NCBI GenBank assembly: GCA_902586925.1 | Contig: CACIJE010000001.1 | Location: 334,104 to 398,103, forward strand | DNA: 64,000 nt | Direction of reading: 5' to 3' | DNA from: an uncultured SAR86 cluster bacterium | GTDB taxonomy: Bacteria; Pseudomonadota; Gammaproteobacteria; Magnimaribacterales; D2472 | Shown here: positions 44,135 to 52,896 of the stretch, in pieces | Layout: each line of letters begins with the position of its first letter | Position numbering within the stretch: the first letter of the stretch is position 1 | Notes under the pieces: model-generated | Told to the model about the DNA's origin: nothing | Seen by the model: the letters and a program-made list of their open reading frames with translations, nothing else | The model's database searches: none | Made by a program: the position numbers and the translations under genes

Positions 44135-44917
44135 TTAAGCTTTGAGGTATTCCAAAAGAATATCAATTTTTTTTTTGCCGCCAAAATATTCTGCTTCATC
44201 ATCATCAAATGATTCAAGGCTTTTTAACAATCCATTCTTTGCCTCAGGAAAATTATGTATTTGATCCAACGGCTCAAAAAAAACATTTATTGTAAAAAGA
44301 GAATAATCTTCATGATACCTACAAATTGTTTCTTTTTCTGTTCTTATGAACCAGCAAGATGGATCTGTTTTAAGAGTTTCTTCCTCTTCTATGTGAAATC
44401 TTTTTGTATTACCGTGGACTAGCCAATTCTGTCTTGCAAAAGGTTTCTTTAGTGGAGCTTGTCTTATAAAAGTTGAAATGCGATCTCCGATCTTTTCATT
44501 CAATGATGTTACCGGCCCATGAATATCTTTTAATGACTTTCCTATCTTTGTTTTTACATCCCAGTAACTTGGAGAACAAATGCTAGCAGCAAGAAGTCTT
44601 TGTTCATCTTTTGATTGCATTAAACATAAATCATCTTGGATATTGATCCCTAGCTCTGCAATCAGATCTGGGTATTTTGTAGATTTTATGCCAAAAATAG
44701 CAGCTAACTTTTTTTGAGCATCAAGCGAATCTTCAGTGGTGGCAATTACTTGGTTATATTTTGACTCTAATAAATTTCTCTTATATTGAAGTAGCTCTTC
44801 ATCTATTTTTCTATTCAACCATTGATCAAATTCAATTGGCTGCAGCCCTAATCGATATTTTTTTTCACCATCTCCCCATGGAGGATTCTGCCAAAAGAAA
44901 GATTCGGCATTAAGCAT
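44135..44917 (-). CDS. DUF3445 family (heme-dependent oxidative N-demethylase-like)
   Basis: 260 residues. Early GLQPIEFDQWLNRKIDEEL, middle SICSPSYWDVKTKIGKSL, ARQNWLVHGNTKRFH, and a late CRYHEDYSLFTINVFFEPLD, in the order usual for DUF3445. The founding enzymes use heme to demethylate amines; the substrate here is unknown. Adjoins the fatty acid hydroxylase gene with no gap. Confidence 0.8.
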   Translation of the reverse strand: MLNAESFFWQNPPWGDGEKKYRLGLQPIEFDQWLNRKIDEELLQYKRNLLESKYNQVIATTEDSLDAQKKLAAIFGIKSTKYPDLIAELGINIQDDLCLMQSKDEQRLLAASICSPSYWDVKTKIGKSLKDIHGPVTSLNEKIGDRISTFIRQAPLKKPFARQNWLVHGNTKRFHIEEEETLKTDPSCWFIRTEKETICRYHEDYSLFTINVFFEPLDQIHNFPEAKNGLLKSLESFDDDEAEYFGGKKKIDILLEYLKA

Positions 44918-45739
44918 TTAAATTTTTTCAGTTTCCACTTTCCTAGAAGATCTAAAGATTGGCCAAAATAATTGAGTAAGTGCCGACACTTCTGATAAAT
45001 TTTCAACCCCAACTTCTTTTGGATATTTTCTAGTTATCTTTGCAGTACCAAATATGATATCCCAAAGAAATAATAAGTTACCGTAGTTGCCCTTGTAGTG
45101 AGTGTTCTCATCACTTAGATGCTTCCCATGATGCATCCAATGAGTTGAAGGCGTTGATATAGTCCTTTCAAGCACCCACATAACTGGGCTCATCCATTTA
45201 ATTTCATAGAGTTTTTTATCCCATCGTAAGTCTGTATGTGCTCCATAAATTACAGCTTGCTTGATCACAATATAAACGGCGTAAACCCACCCTGATCCTA
45301 AGTAGAAAAGAGCACCTGCGAACCAGAGCCCTGGCATTAGTAAGTAATACAAAAGAGCATTTCTATATACAACTCTAATTGATAAATACTCAGAATCGTG
45401 ATGTGCCCTATGGAGGTTATATAAGACTGGCACATTGTGGCAAATTCTGTGCCACCAGTATTGAGTTAAATCATCAAATATTAAAAGCAATCCAAATATT
45501 GCAAAGAAACTCCAATCAGAAATTAGTCCCTTGGTAGACGGGAAAAATGTTTCAGTCAATCCATAACCAAAGCCAAAAACTAATGGTAAAGCAAGAAAAT
45601 TTAATTGAAAAAAACCAAATAATTCAACTACTCCATCTTTAGCACGTTGATTATGTTTACTAAAAAAATTTGTAAATATAATTTCTAAAACTACAAGTCC
45701 AAAGAATAGCCCCAAAATAACTATTTGATATGTTTCCAT
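44918..45739 (-). CDS. Sterol desaturase / fatty acid hydroxylase family protein
   Basis: 273 residues, membrane di-iron enzyme. His motifs: WWHRICHN (HxxxH), LHRAHHDSEY (HxxHH) and HWMHHGKH with a later His. Four or more membrane helices. Hydroxylates or desaturates a lipid. It lies between the DUF3445 and Mpo1-like genes, all tightly spaced. A second, different member is at 49814-50653. Confidence 0.9.
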   Translation of the reverse strand: METYQIVILGLFFGLVVLEIIFTNFFSKHNQRAKDGVVELFGFFQLNFLALPLVFGFGYGLTETFFPSTKGLISDWSFFAIFGLLLIFDDLTQYWWHRICHNVPVLYNLHRAHHDSEYLSIRVVYRNALLYYLLMPGLWFAGALFYLGSGWVYAVYIVIKQAVIYGAHTDLRWDKKLYEIKWMSPVMWVLERTISTPSTHWMHHGKHLSDENTHYKGNYGNLLFLWDIIFGTAKITRKYPKEVGVENLSEVSALTQLFWPIFRSSRKVETEKI

Positions 45740-45745
45740 TATGTT

Positions 45746-46051
45746 TTAAAAAATTTTATGTTTGCCTTGAAGTATTTCTAAGTACATCTTGTAATCTCCT
45801 ATAAAACTATAAAAAGGATACTTAAAAGTAGCAGGTTTATTTTTTTCAATAAAAAAATGACCTATCCATGCAAATCCATATCCTGACAAAAGAGCATACA
45901 AAATAAACAAAAAATTAAATGTTAGAAAAAATTTAATTAATAAAATAATGCTTATGGTTGTCCCGATAAAGTGCATCAACTTTGTATGTTTATTATCATG
46001 CTCCGAAATATAATATGGATAAAAGTCTTTAAAGTTTTTATATTCTTTCAT
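45746..46051 (-). CDS. DUF962 / Mpo1-like 2-hydroxy fatty acid dioxygenase family
   Basis: 101 residues, two or three membrane helices. Conserved NKHTKLMHFIGT and WIGHFFIEKNKPATF keep the His residues of the family. Yeast Mpo1 is an iron(II) dioxygenase for alpha-oxidation of 2-hydroxy fatty acids. Six bases upstream of the hydroxylase gene, so the pair may act in sequence on lipids. The call on activity is by family only. Confidence 0.8.
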   Translation of the reverse strand: MKEYKNFKDFYPYYISEHDNKHTKLMHFIGTTISIILLIKFFLTFNFLFILYALLSGYGFAWIGHFFIEKNKPATFKYPFYSFIGDYKMYLEILQGKHKIF

Positions 46052-46666
46052 CTATTTTCTTGGTGCTGATTGAGGCTGAATATCATAGTATCCAGAAACT
46101 GGAATCATAAGATGAACATATGGAGTTCCTTTAAACATTACGTATGGAGAACCTGTAGTAAAATCGGTTGATGTATTGTCTAACGATTTTGGATCTTTTG
46201 GCATTAACATTAGATGAGCTCCTGATTCAATCCAGTCTTCTGGATCAGTACCAGCCTTATCTCCCTCAGAGTATGCTCTAAAGTTATCTGCACCTGTATC
46301 TCCATGAATCATCCAAGCCCAACCATCTGTAGCTAATTTTGGATCTGATTGATTCATATAAGCATCGGCCCAAGCCATAGCATTTGAATCCATACAAGCA
46401 GGTGTAGCCATTCTTGGATCCATGGATTCGCCCATCATGTTTGCTGTAAAAGCTAAACAAGTCCAACCATTTGTTCCCTCACGAATGATAGTTCCGTCAG
46501 ACCCCATTACAGTAGCAAAATCACCTATAAAGTCAGGAGCTGCACCAGTATATGCATCAATTTGCCATTTGGCCGAACTTGTTTTTGTTTCACTATGATC
46601 ATTATGAGCAACCAAAGTTGCAACTGAAAAGATTAAAAGCGAAGAAATAATAATTTTTGAATTCAT
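46052..46666 (-). CDS. Secreted protein of unknown function
   Basis: 204 residues. Signal peptide (IIISSLLIFSVATLVAHNDH), then a soluble acidic domain with GTIIREGTNGWTCLAF, PRMATPACMDSNAMAWADAY, SGAHLMLMPKD and PYVHLMIPVSGYYDI. Two Cys may pair. Related proteins occur in marine bacteria as far as I recall, without a known role. Next to the lipid-oxidation cluster and in the same direction, separated by one base from the Mpo1-like gene. Confidence 0.65.
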   Translation of the reverse strand: MNSKIIISSLLIFSVATLVAHNDHSETKTSSAKWQIDAYTGAAPDFIGDFATVMGSDGTIIREGTNGWTCLAFTANMMGESMDPRMATPACMDSNAMAWADAYMNQSDPKLATDGWAWMIHGDTGADNFRAYSEGDKAGTDPEDWIESGAHLMLMPKDPKSLDNTSTDFTTGSPYVMFKGTPYVHLMIPVSGYYDIQPQSAPRK

Positions 46667-46727
46667 TTTTACCTCTCTATAAAAAATATATTAATCAATT
46701 CTATTTAAGAATTAAGATTAGTTCAAA

Positions 46728-47936
46728 TCAATTTATGTCTTTACTAATGATATAGCTTGCAATACTTCTGAACATTGCGATATGTACAGCTTTTGAATAT
46801 TCTCTTTCAGACCTAAATCTATAATTTGAGGATGTTTTTGCTATAACAACTTTAGAAATAGGATCGATATATATAAATTGGTTAAATATTCCATGAGCTG
46901 TATAGTCAGTTAATGGATCGCCTGGAACCCACCACTGGTATCCGTAACCCCACTCATTAGAAGATAATTCTCCTGCATTTGGCATTAAATGAGGCGCGTC
47001 TGGAGTATGAGATTGGTTCACCCATGCTCGTGGAATAATTTGTTCACCCTCCCAACTACCTTCATTTAAATATAACTGACCAAACTTAGCAAAATCTCTC
47101 AAAGAAGCATTCAAACCACCGAGTGCCATATCAGTCCCAGTTCGATCGACTATGTAATAGGCTTCGTTTTCAGTTCCAATTTTGCTCCAAATTCTTTTGT
47201 AAAGATAATCTCTTAATGGCATATCAGTTACGGATTCAATTATCATTCCTAGCACTTGAGTATCAAGACTGACATAGTGGTTATAAGTTCCTTGTTCTCT
47301 GCCATTTTTAAGGCTCTTTGCAAATTTTCGAAATGGGGTTCCTATGGCTGTTGCCCTACCAAATTTATTTATATCTGAGTTTTGATCTTCATAATCTTCA
47401 TTAAATTCAATGCCAGATGACATTTGAAGTAAATTTTTGATTTTGACATTTTCATAACCTGTATCAGCAAAATCATCTAAATATTTTGATACCTCGTCGT
47501 CGATGCTCTCTATCAATCCTTCTTCGACTGCGATTCCAAAAAGTGCAGATAAAATAGATTTTGATACAGAAAAAGCTATATGTTTGCTGTCTTTGGAATT
47601 TCCATTCCAATAATTTTCATATAACATTTCTCCATCATGGAGAACAATTAAGCCGTCTGTATGAAAATGATCCAATCCATCTTGCAAGTTAAATGCTTCA
47701 CCTTCAAATTCATAGGACTCAGGTAGGTCAAAGTCTTTTTTATTAAAAATATAGGGTGATTCGGATGCTGGTATTGGTATAGATGTTTCAAAAAGCTTAT
47801 CAATGTTGATAAAGTTTTTTGCAATTGATTTTTCATTATATAAAGTTGCTAACTTATAAAGTCTGACAATATTAGGACTATATATTATTAGGCCTGTAAA
47901 AAAGATTACTAGGATTGCAATAAAAAGTTTTGTCAT
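46728..47936 (-). CDS. Serine hydrolase, beta-lactamase (class C)/esterase family
   Basis: 402 residues. N-terminal membrane anchor (LFIAILVIFFTGLIIYS). Catalytic SxxK is SVSK at about residues 123-126, with a Tyr motif in TYNHYVSLDTQVLG and the late YTAHGIFNQFI in place of the KTG triad. Predicted penicillin-binding-like esterase or peptidase facing the periplasm, not a resistance enzyme by itself. Confidence 0.87.
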   Translation of the reverse strand: MTKLFIAILVIFFTGLIIYSPNIVRLYKLATLYNEKSIAKNFINIDKLFETSIPIPASESPYIFNKKDFDLPESYEFEGEAFNLQDGLDHFHTDGLIVLHDGEMLYENYWNGNSKDSKHIAFSVSKSILSALFGIAVEEGLIESIDDEVSKYLDDFADTGYENVKIKNLLQMSSGIEFNEDYEDQNSDINKFGRATAIGTPFRKFAKSLKNGREQGTYNHYVSLDTQVLGMIIESVTDMPLRDYLYKRIWSKIGTENEAYYIVDRTGTDMALGGLNASLRDFAKFGQLYLNEGSWEGEQIIPRAWVNQSHTPDAPHLMPNAGELSSNEWGYGYQWWVPGDPLTDYTAHGIFNQFIYIDPISKVVIAKTSSNYRFRSEREYSKAVHIAMFRSIASYIISKDIN

Positions 47937-47950
47937 TATTTTTTTCTAAT

Positions 47951-48310
47951 TTATATCCACTGGTCATTAGGTGCAGTCATTTCATCAACAATATCACCAG
48001 TATTTAGAACTCCCCGTGGCTCAACTAACATTATACTTGCTTCTTTTTTTGCATAAGGTCTATGTTTAGTCCCTTTTGGAACAACAATCATTTCTCCCTC
48101 ATTTAGCTCAACAGTCTCATTTTCAAATTCAATAAAAATTTTACCCTTCAAAATAATAAATACCTCATCAGTATCATCATGTTTGTGCCAAACAAAATCA
48201 TTTTGAATTTTTACTAACTTAAATTGATAGTTATTTAATTCAGCAATTACTTTAGGAGACCATTGATCTGAAAATTTTTGTAATTTGTCTTTAAAATTTA
48301 TTTTCTTCAT
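47951..48310 (-). CDS. Cupin-domain protein
   Basis: 119 residues, one cupin barrel. Metal motif VWHKHDDTDEVFIILKG and second motif GEMIVVPKGTKHRPYAKKE. Metal-binding His/Glu are intact. Small-molecule enzyme or sensor, unknown. Overlaps the DUF2147 gene by one base. Confidence 0.85.
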   Translation of the reverse strand: MKKINFKDKLQKFSDQWSPKVIAELNNYQFKLVKIQNDFVWHKHDDTDEVFIILKGKIFIEFENETVELNEGEMIVVPKGTKHRPYAKKEASIMLVEPRGVLNTGDIVDEMTAPNDQWI

Positions 48311-48819
48311 TAAATAATTTCTTTCAAAGTTGCTGTCCTTGTTCCATCATCATTAAACATTACGTTTACGGGCTTCCATTCTTCATGACCACACATTCTT
48401 AAAAGGCAACCCTCAACCTTTAAATTACCATTTTGTAAAAGATAAATATTACCTTTGAATGTTCTTCCTCTTCCAGGATCATAAATTTTTCCACCAGATA
48501 ATTTTATAGAGCCCTCCTTATAGGCAAAATCGCTAATTAAATTAATACCAACAAGACTTCTTTTACGCAAAGATTTATCTTTATTGTTGATGTCAAGAAT
48601 CGATTCTTGAGCAGTTCCATCACCAACAAAAATTACTTCAATAATTGCACATAGGCTTTGATCGCATTCTTTCACTTGAACTATTGATTGAGATGTAAGC
48701 CAATATCCAATCATTGACATAGACTTCTTATTGTCAGATGACAAAGAGAGACTAAAAAATAAAAATACAAAAAGACATGAGAATCTTTTTAAGCTTATTT
48801 TCATTATTTTATATCTCAT
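48310..48819 (-). CDS. DUF2147 family exported protein
   Basis: Up to 169 residues; an ATG at 48804 (MKISLKRF) gives a cleaner signal peptide and avoids overlap with the preceding gene, so it may be the true start. Domain landmarks: YWLTSQSIVQVKEC, GGKIYDPGRGRTFKGNIYL and EGCLLRMCGHEEW. Lipocalin-like secreted family of unknown function. Confidence 0.8.
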   Translation of the reverse strand: MRYKIMKISLKRFSCLFVFLFFSLSLSSDNKKSMSMIGYWLTSQSIVQVKECDQSLCAIIEVIFVGDGTAQESILDINNKDKSLRKRSLVGINLISDFAYKEGSIKLSGGKIYDPGRGRTFKGNIYLLQNGNLKVEGCLLRMCGHEEWKPVNVMFNDDGTRTATLKEII

Positions 48820-49369
48820 TAAATATATTAGTTATTTTTTTCTCAAGTATATTTTTTGATATACATGTCCTATAAGGATTATCATCATAAACTGGATTTC
48901 CAACAAGTAACTCCTTGGGTTTATTAGTTTTAAACTTCCATCTTGTACCAGTTTCTTTAGAGTAAAAGACATATTTGATAGGCTTATTTGTTATTTTAAA
49001 ATTATTACTTTCTTCTATAACTTCAAAAGTGATTATCGCCTCAAGGTATGATCCAAATATTCTATCAATATAATTGACATATATTTCATCATTCATTTTT
49101 CCGCAATCAATCAATTCATCAATAACTTCTCCATCGAAACTAACTTTATTTTCAATTAAAAAGTCAGCTTCAATACCTAAAAGACCTGATAAGTCTTTAT
49201 TTATTTTTGAAGCTTTGTCTTTTAGTAAAAAATTTTCTGCATATATGAATTTAGAATATTTTTGTAATGCAGGGCTTTGGTAGATATTCTTTTTTTCTTC
49301 TACCTCACATCCATAAAAAAATAGCAGTGCAAATGTAATGGTTAATAAACTATTAAGGAAGGATCTCAA
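48809..49369 (-). CDS. Predicted lipoprotein of unknown function
   Basis: 186 residues. Type II signal with lipobox Cys21 (LLFFYGCEVEE). The soluble part has no recognised motif, with two later Cys (DCGKMN and RTCISK). It overlaps the DUF4399 gene by 17 bases and DUF2147 by about 10, so it is part of the same unit. Confidence 0.65.
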   Translation of the reverse strand: MRSFLNSLLTITFALLFFYGCEVEEKKNIYQSPALQKYSKFIYAENFLLKDKASKINKDLSGLLGIEADFLIENKVSFDGEVIDELIDCGKMNDEIYVNYIDRIFGSYLEAIITFEVIEESNNFKITNKPIKYVFYSKETGTRWKFKTNKPKELLVGNPVYDDNPYRTCISKNILEKKITNIFNEI

Positions 49370-49817
49370 TGTTAATTATTTTTGAAACAATTGGTGAGTA
49401 ACCTTCATCAGAATTGATTTGATTAATTGGTTTATGTTCATAGTTACCTATTACAAGTTGCAGTGAATAGCTACCAGGAGGCAAAGATAGTTCTGCCTCT
49501 GTTTGCCCACCGCCAAAGTGTAAAATATTTGTTGCGTAAGGTATGGGTTCATTTTCAAAATTTAATACCTCATAAGCATTATTAATTATTAAATGATGGT
49601 GTCCGCTCACCACACAATTATCTATGTTATCAACTACAACTCCAGCTGGACTGATTAAAATATTATTTGAGCCAAACTTTACAGTAAATTTCTGACTATT
49701 TGATTTGAATCCGTCATTTGGAGTAATAAAAAATAGTTCTATTTCACTACAACTGCTTCTGTTTTCAATAGAAAAAATTAATGGTGACAAAAAAAAGATT
49801 AATAGAATTTTCTTCAT
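49353..49817 (-). CDS. DUF4399 exported protein
   Basis: 154 residues. Signal peptide (KILLIFFLSPLIFSIENR). Landmarks of DUF4399: FITPNDGFKSNSQKFTVKFG, VSGHHHLIIN, LHFGGGQTEAELSLPPGSYS and LQLVIGNYEHKP. Beta-sandwich secreted domain of unknown function; the HHH suggests metal binding. Overlaps the hydroxylase gene by 4 bases. Confidence 0.87.
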   Translation of the reverse strand: MKKILLIFFLSPLIFSIENRSSCSEIELFFITPNDGFKSNSQKFTVKFGSNNILISPAGVVVDNIDNCVVSGHHHLIINNAYEVLNFENEPIPYATNILHFGGGQTEAELSLPPGSYSLQLVIGNYEHKPINQINSDEGYSPIVSKIINIEILP

Positions 49818-50653
49818 GGTATGTTTTTTGTTTTTGGTGGGCCAAATAAAAAATATAGTGCTTGATTTAAGCTCGATGCATTTTTAATGTTCTTATATAT
49901 TTGATTCCAACCCATAAAAGTAATTTTTGTGGGATTAAATGTGTTTACGTTTCTTACTAATCCATATTTTACAGGTTCTTTTTCAGGTTCAAAAGTACCA
50001 AACATTCGGTCCCAGATAATCAAAAGATTCCCATAGTTTTTATCAATGTACTGTGGGTTAGAACCATGATGGACTCTATGGTGAGATGGGGTATTAAAAA
50101 TTAATTCTAATGAGCCAAGTTTTCCAATAATTTGAGTATGCCCTACTATTCCCCAAAGTGTACTTATAACTCCAGCAACCGCGATAATAGTAGGATCAAA
50201 TCCAATGAGAGGCATTATCATAAAAAATGGTAATTTTGACACAGGTCCGAACCAAGCCTGTCTAAAAGATACCGCAAAATTCATTTCTTCGCTTGAGTGG
50301 TGGCTCATATGAATTGCCCATAAAAAATTTACTCTGTGAGAGATACGATGATAAATATAGAAAACAAGGTCTATAACAATAAAGGTCAACATCCATAATG
50401 CCCATGTTGGCAATAGTTCTGGAAGATTAAATAATTTAAATTGAAATAAGTAAAAGTGAAATGCTAAGGTAATTCCTTTCAACGCAAAAACCATCATTAT
50501 ATTTCCAGTTAACAAGCCGACAGTGCATAAAGTATCGTCTTTTTTATATAGGTTTTTGTTGTTTGTAGCAGAAAATATGACTTCAAATAAGATCATAGCA
50601 AAAACTATTGGTGCTCCAATTGCGTATACTTCTGTAACAGTTAAGCTTGTCAT
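49814..50653 (-). CDS. Sterol desaturase / fatty acid hydroxylase family protein (second copy)
   Basis: 279 residues, membrane di-iron enzyme with HRISHR (HxxxH), HMSHHSSEEMNF (HxxHH) and the C-terminal TPSHHRVHHGSN. Weakly similar to the first copy, so a paralogous family rather than a recent duplicate. Likely acts on a membrane lipid. Confidence 0.9.
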   Translation of the reverse strand: MTSLTVTEVYAIGAPIVFAMILFEVIFSATNNKNLYKKDDTLCTVGLLTGNIMMVFALKGITLAFHFYLFQFKLFNLPELLPTWALWMLTFIVIDLVFYIYHRISHRVNFLWAIHMSHHSSEEMNFAVSFRQAWFGPVSKLPFFMIMPLIGFDPTIIAVAGVISTLWGIVGHTQIIGKLGSLELIFNTPSHHRVHHGSNPQYIDKNYGNLLIIWDRMFGTFEPEKEPVKYGLVRNVNTFNPTKITFMGWNQIYKNIKNASSLNQALYFLFGPPKTKNIP

Positions 50654-50671
50654 TGGTTCAATAAATAATAT

Positions 50672-51034
50672 TTATGTATCTTTTTCTGCATCTAGTAACA
50701 CACAAATTGGTAACTTAAATGCATTCTTGCGAATATTCCAATTGTTCAAAATATTTTCAATAGGTAATTTACCATATAGATGAGGGAATTTACCCATTCT
50801 TTTACTGGAATTTGGATTTTCATAAATTATTTCATTTATTAAATTTTTTTGGTCTACCTTTAACAAAACTATTTCATGTACATTATCAAAATATAATTGA
50901 AGCGTTAGAGGCAGTTGATTGGCAAATGAAAGATGAATGAATCCATCTTTTTCATCTAAATCTGTTGATATGTAACCTGATTTTTGAGATTTATTCCAGT
51001 CTTCTGTAGTGAGTACTTTAAATACATTTCTCAT
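50672..51034 (-). CDS. DUF952 family protein
   Basis: 120 residues. Family landmarks VFKVLTTEDWNKSQKSG, DEKDGFIHLSFANQLPLTLQ and FPHLYGKLPIENI. Cytoplasmic, unknown function (a fold related to glutathione-transferase-associated or ADP-ribose proteins has been suggested). Divergent from the MAPEG gene. Confidence 0.87.
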   Translation of the reverse strand: MRNVFKVLTTEDWNKSQKSGYISTDLDEKDGFIHLSFANQLPLTLQLYFDNVHEIVLLKVDQKNLINEIIYENPNSSKRMGKFPHLYGKLPIENILNNWNIRKNAFKLPICVLLDAEKDT

Positions 51035-51099
51035 AGCGTGTCCTTAACAATATATTATGTCTATAATTAATAGATCGAATCAAATTTATTGGGGTGAAA

Positions 51100-51519
51100 A
51101 TGTTCGAAATTTATCAATCATCTTTTATTGGCATGTGGGTTATTTTAACAACCATCATGATACAAGCCATGGTTGCAATAAGATTCCATAGAGGGCAAAG
51201 GGGCGGCTACAAGCCTGGGATAATAAAGCCAGAGTTAAATCAATCTTCAATAGTTTTTAGGTCTTATAGAACCTTTCAAAACTCACTTGAAAATATTGTG
51301 CCAATTTTAGGAATGACATTTCTAGCAATCTTTGCAGGATACAGTTCATTTAAACTTGCAATCATTATATGGATTTATGCAATTGCAAGAATTGGGCACA
51401 TGATTTTATATTACAAAATATCTACAGAAAGAAATCCAAGTCCAAGAAGTCTCCCTTGGGCAATAGGATTTCTAGCTGGAATATATTTTATGGTTGATCT
51501 TGGGATTTTTCTTATTTGA
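51100..51519 (+). CDS. MAPEG family membrane protein
   Basis: 139 residues from ATG at 51100, with GGGG 5 bases upstream; a GTG at 51094 is less likely. Four membrane helices; RSYRTFQNSLENIVPILGM and YAIARIGHMILYYK are MAPEG landmarks (glutathione/eicosanoid-type). Substrate unknown. Tail overlaps the GFA gene by 8 bases. Confidence 0.85.
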   Translation: MFEIYQSSFIGMWVILTTIMIQAMVAIRFHRGQRGGYKPGIIKPELNQSSIVFRSYRTFQNSLENIVPILGMTFLAIFAGYSSFKLAIIIWIYAIARIGHMILYYKISTERNPSPRSLPWAIGFLAGIYFMVDLGIFLI

Positions 51520-51973
51520 GAGACTTAATTATTGTTTTTAACCCTGACAGTAAGCTTGGATTTCCTTCAAAACATTTAATAGATTTGTCAGGTTTGCTCC
51601 AGTCACTTGCAGATTTTGTGAAAAAATTTGAGTCTACTTTTATCCAGCTAGAATCATCCAGAACTCCTGCCTTAATATAAAATATTCTTGAAAATTCTTT
51701 TGCATAACTCAATATGCCTGAACCACAATTAGGACAAAACCCCCTTCTTACATGAGAACCCGAAGAACCTTTGCTTTCATAGAACTTTAATTTGCCTTTA
51801 AGATCTACATATTTTTTTGCAATAAATAAAATCGTTGCCTTGCCTGATCCTGTTGCTCTTTGACAGTCTTTACAATGACAATGATGGGTCGAAATAATTT
51901 TACTTTTATCAAAAGTAAAAGATATGTCGCCACACTGGCAGCGGCCAGACGATATATTATTTTCATTATTCAT
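51512..51973 (-). CDS. GFA/CENP-V family zinc protein
   Basis: 153 residues. Cys motifs GRCQCGDISF, HHCHCKDCQRATGSG and CPNCGSGIL give the two-zinc GFA site. The family includes S-(hydroxymethyl)glutathione synthase, though the glutathione role is doubtful for most members. A second member is at 54060-54425. Confidence 0.88.
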   Translation of the reverse strand: MNNENNISSGRCQCGDISFTFDKSKIISTHHCHCKDCQRATGSGKATILFIAKKYVDLKGKLKFYESKGSSGSHVRRGFCPNCGSGILSYAKEFSRIFYIKAGVLDDSSWIKVDSNFFTKSASDWSKPDKSIKCFEGNPSLLSGLKTIIKSLK

Positions 51974-51984
51974 CTTTGTATACT

Positions 51985-52896
51985 CTACTTAATAAAAAAA
52001 CTAATTAACAGATATGAAAACAATAGCGCAAATATCCACATACAAAATGCTGTTAAAAAAGTATTTATATTAATCATCTTTGTAGATTCATAGTTTATCT
52101 TCGTTCCAACACAGAAAAGAGCAGCAAGTAGAAATATTTCACTGAGGTAGTCTAAAAAAAATAATAAGTTCTGACCTAAATCAATAAAAGTTCCAGAAAG
52201 TACGGCTAATATAAATAATAATATAAATACTGGGAATTTTATTTGTGAATCATTTTTGTAAAAAAATCCAATAGCTATTATTAATGGTATCAACCATAAC
52301 GTTCTCCCTAACTTTAATGTCGCTGCCGACTCTACAGCACTTCCGCCAAAAGCAACAGCTGCACCAATTACAGAGCTTGTGTCATGAATAGCCATTGAAA
52401 TCCATGCGCCAAAAATTTCACTGCTCATACCAATACTTTTGCCAAAAAGTGGGAAAAATATCATTGAAATTGCGTTGAAAATAAAAATGATTGCAAGGCA
52501 AATTAATAAATCTTTTGGCTTCGCTTTTATTAACGGAGAAACTACTGCCATTGCAGTTGCACCGCATATCGCAGTGCCTGAAGCAAGCAAAAGCCCAACA
52601 TTTTTTTCAATCTTGAAAAGATTTACAAAAATTATTCCTACTAAAAAAGTACAAATTACAAAAATAGATATATAAATAAAATATTTTGAAGTTAATTCAA
52701 TTGCATCAGAGGCGGAAATTGAAACTCCAATCAAAATTATGCTTAATTGTAAAAAATTATTTCCAAGACTTGCACTTATTAGATTATTTGGAAACTTAAA
52801 AACTATTATCAGCAGTGAACCCAACAACAAAGCTAATACTGGAGACCCGATTAAAATTGCTAAAAGTGCCATTAACCCACCTATAAATAATTTCAT
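51985..52896 (-). CDS. YeiH/PSE family membrane transporter (putative sulfate exporter)
   Basis: 303 residues, about ten membrane helices. Family landmarks: ASGTAICGATAMAVVSPLIK, AWISMAIHDTSSVIGAAVAFG and TLKLGRTLWLIPLI. Predicted anion exporter. Shares one base with the glyoxalase-like gene start side. Confidence 0.88.
   Translation of the reverse strand: MKLFIGGLMALLAILIGSPVLALLLGSLLIIVFKFPNNLISASLGNNFLQLSIILIGVSISASDAIELTSKYFIYISIFVICTFLVGIIFVNLFKIEKNVGLLLASGTAICGATAMAVVSPLIKAKPKDLLICLAIIFIFNAISMIFFPLFGKSIGMSSEIFGAWISMAIHDTSSVIGAAVAFGGSAVESAATLKLGRTLWLIPLIIAIGFFYKNDSQIKFPVFILLFILAVLSGTFIDLGQNLLFFLDYLSEIFLLAALFCVGTKINYESTKMININTFLTAFCMWIFALLFSYLLISFFIK

Noticed and set aside
46728-47936. 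Antibiotic-resistance beta-lactamase
   Set aside because: SVSK is present but the KTG triad is replaced and the protein is membrane-anchored, as in esterase/PBP-like serine hydrolases.
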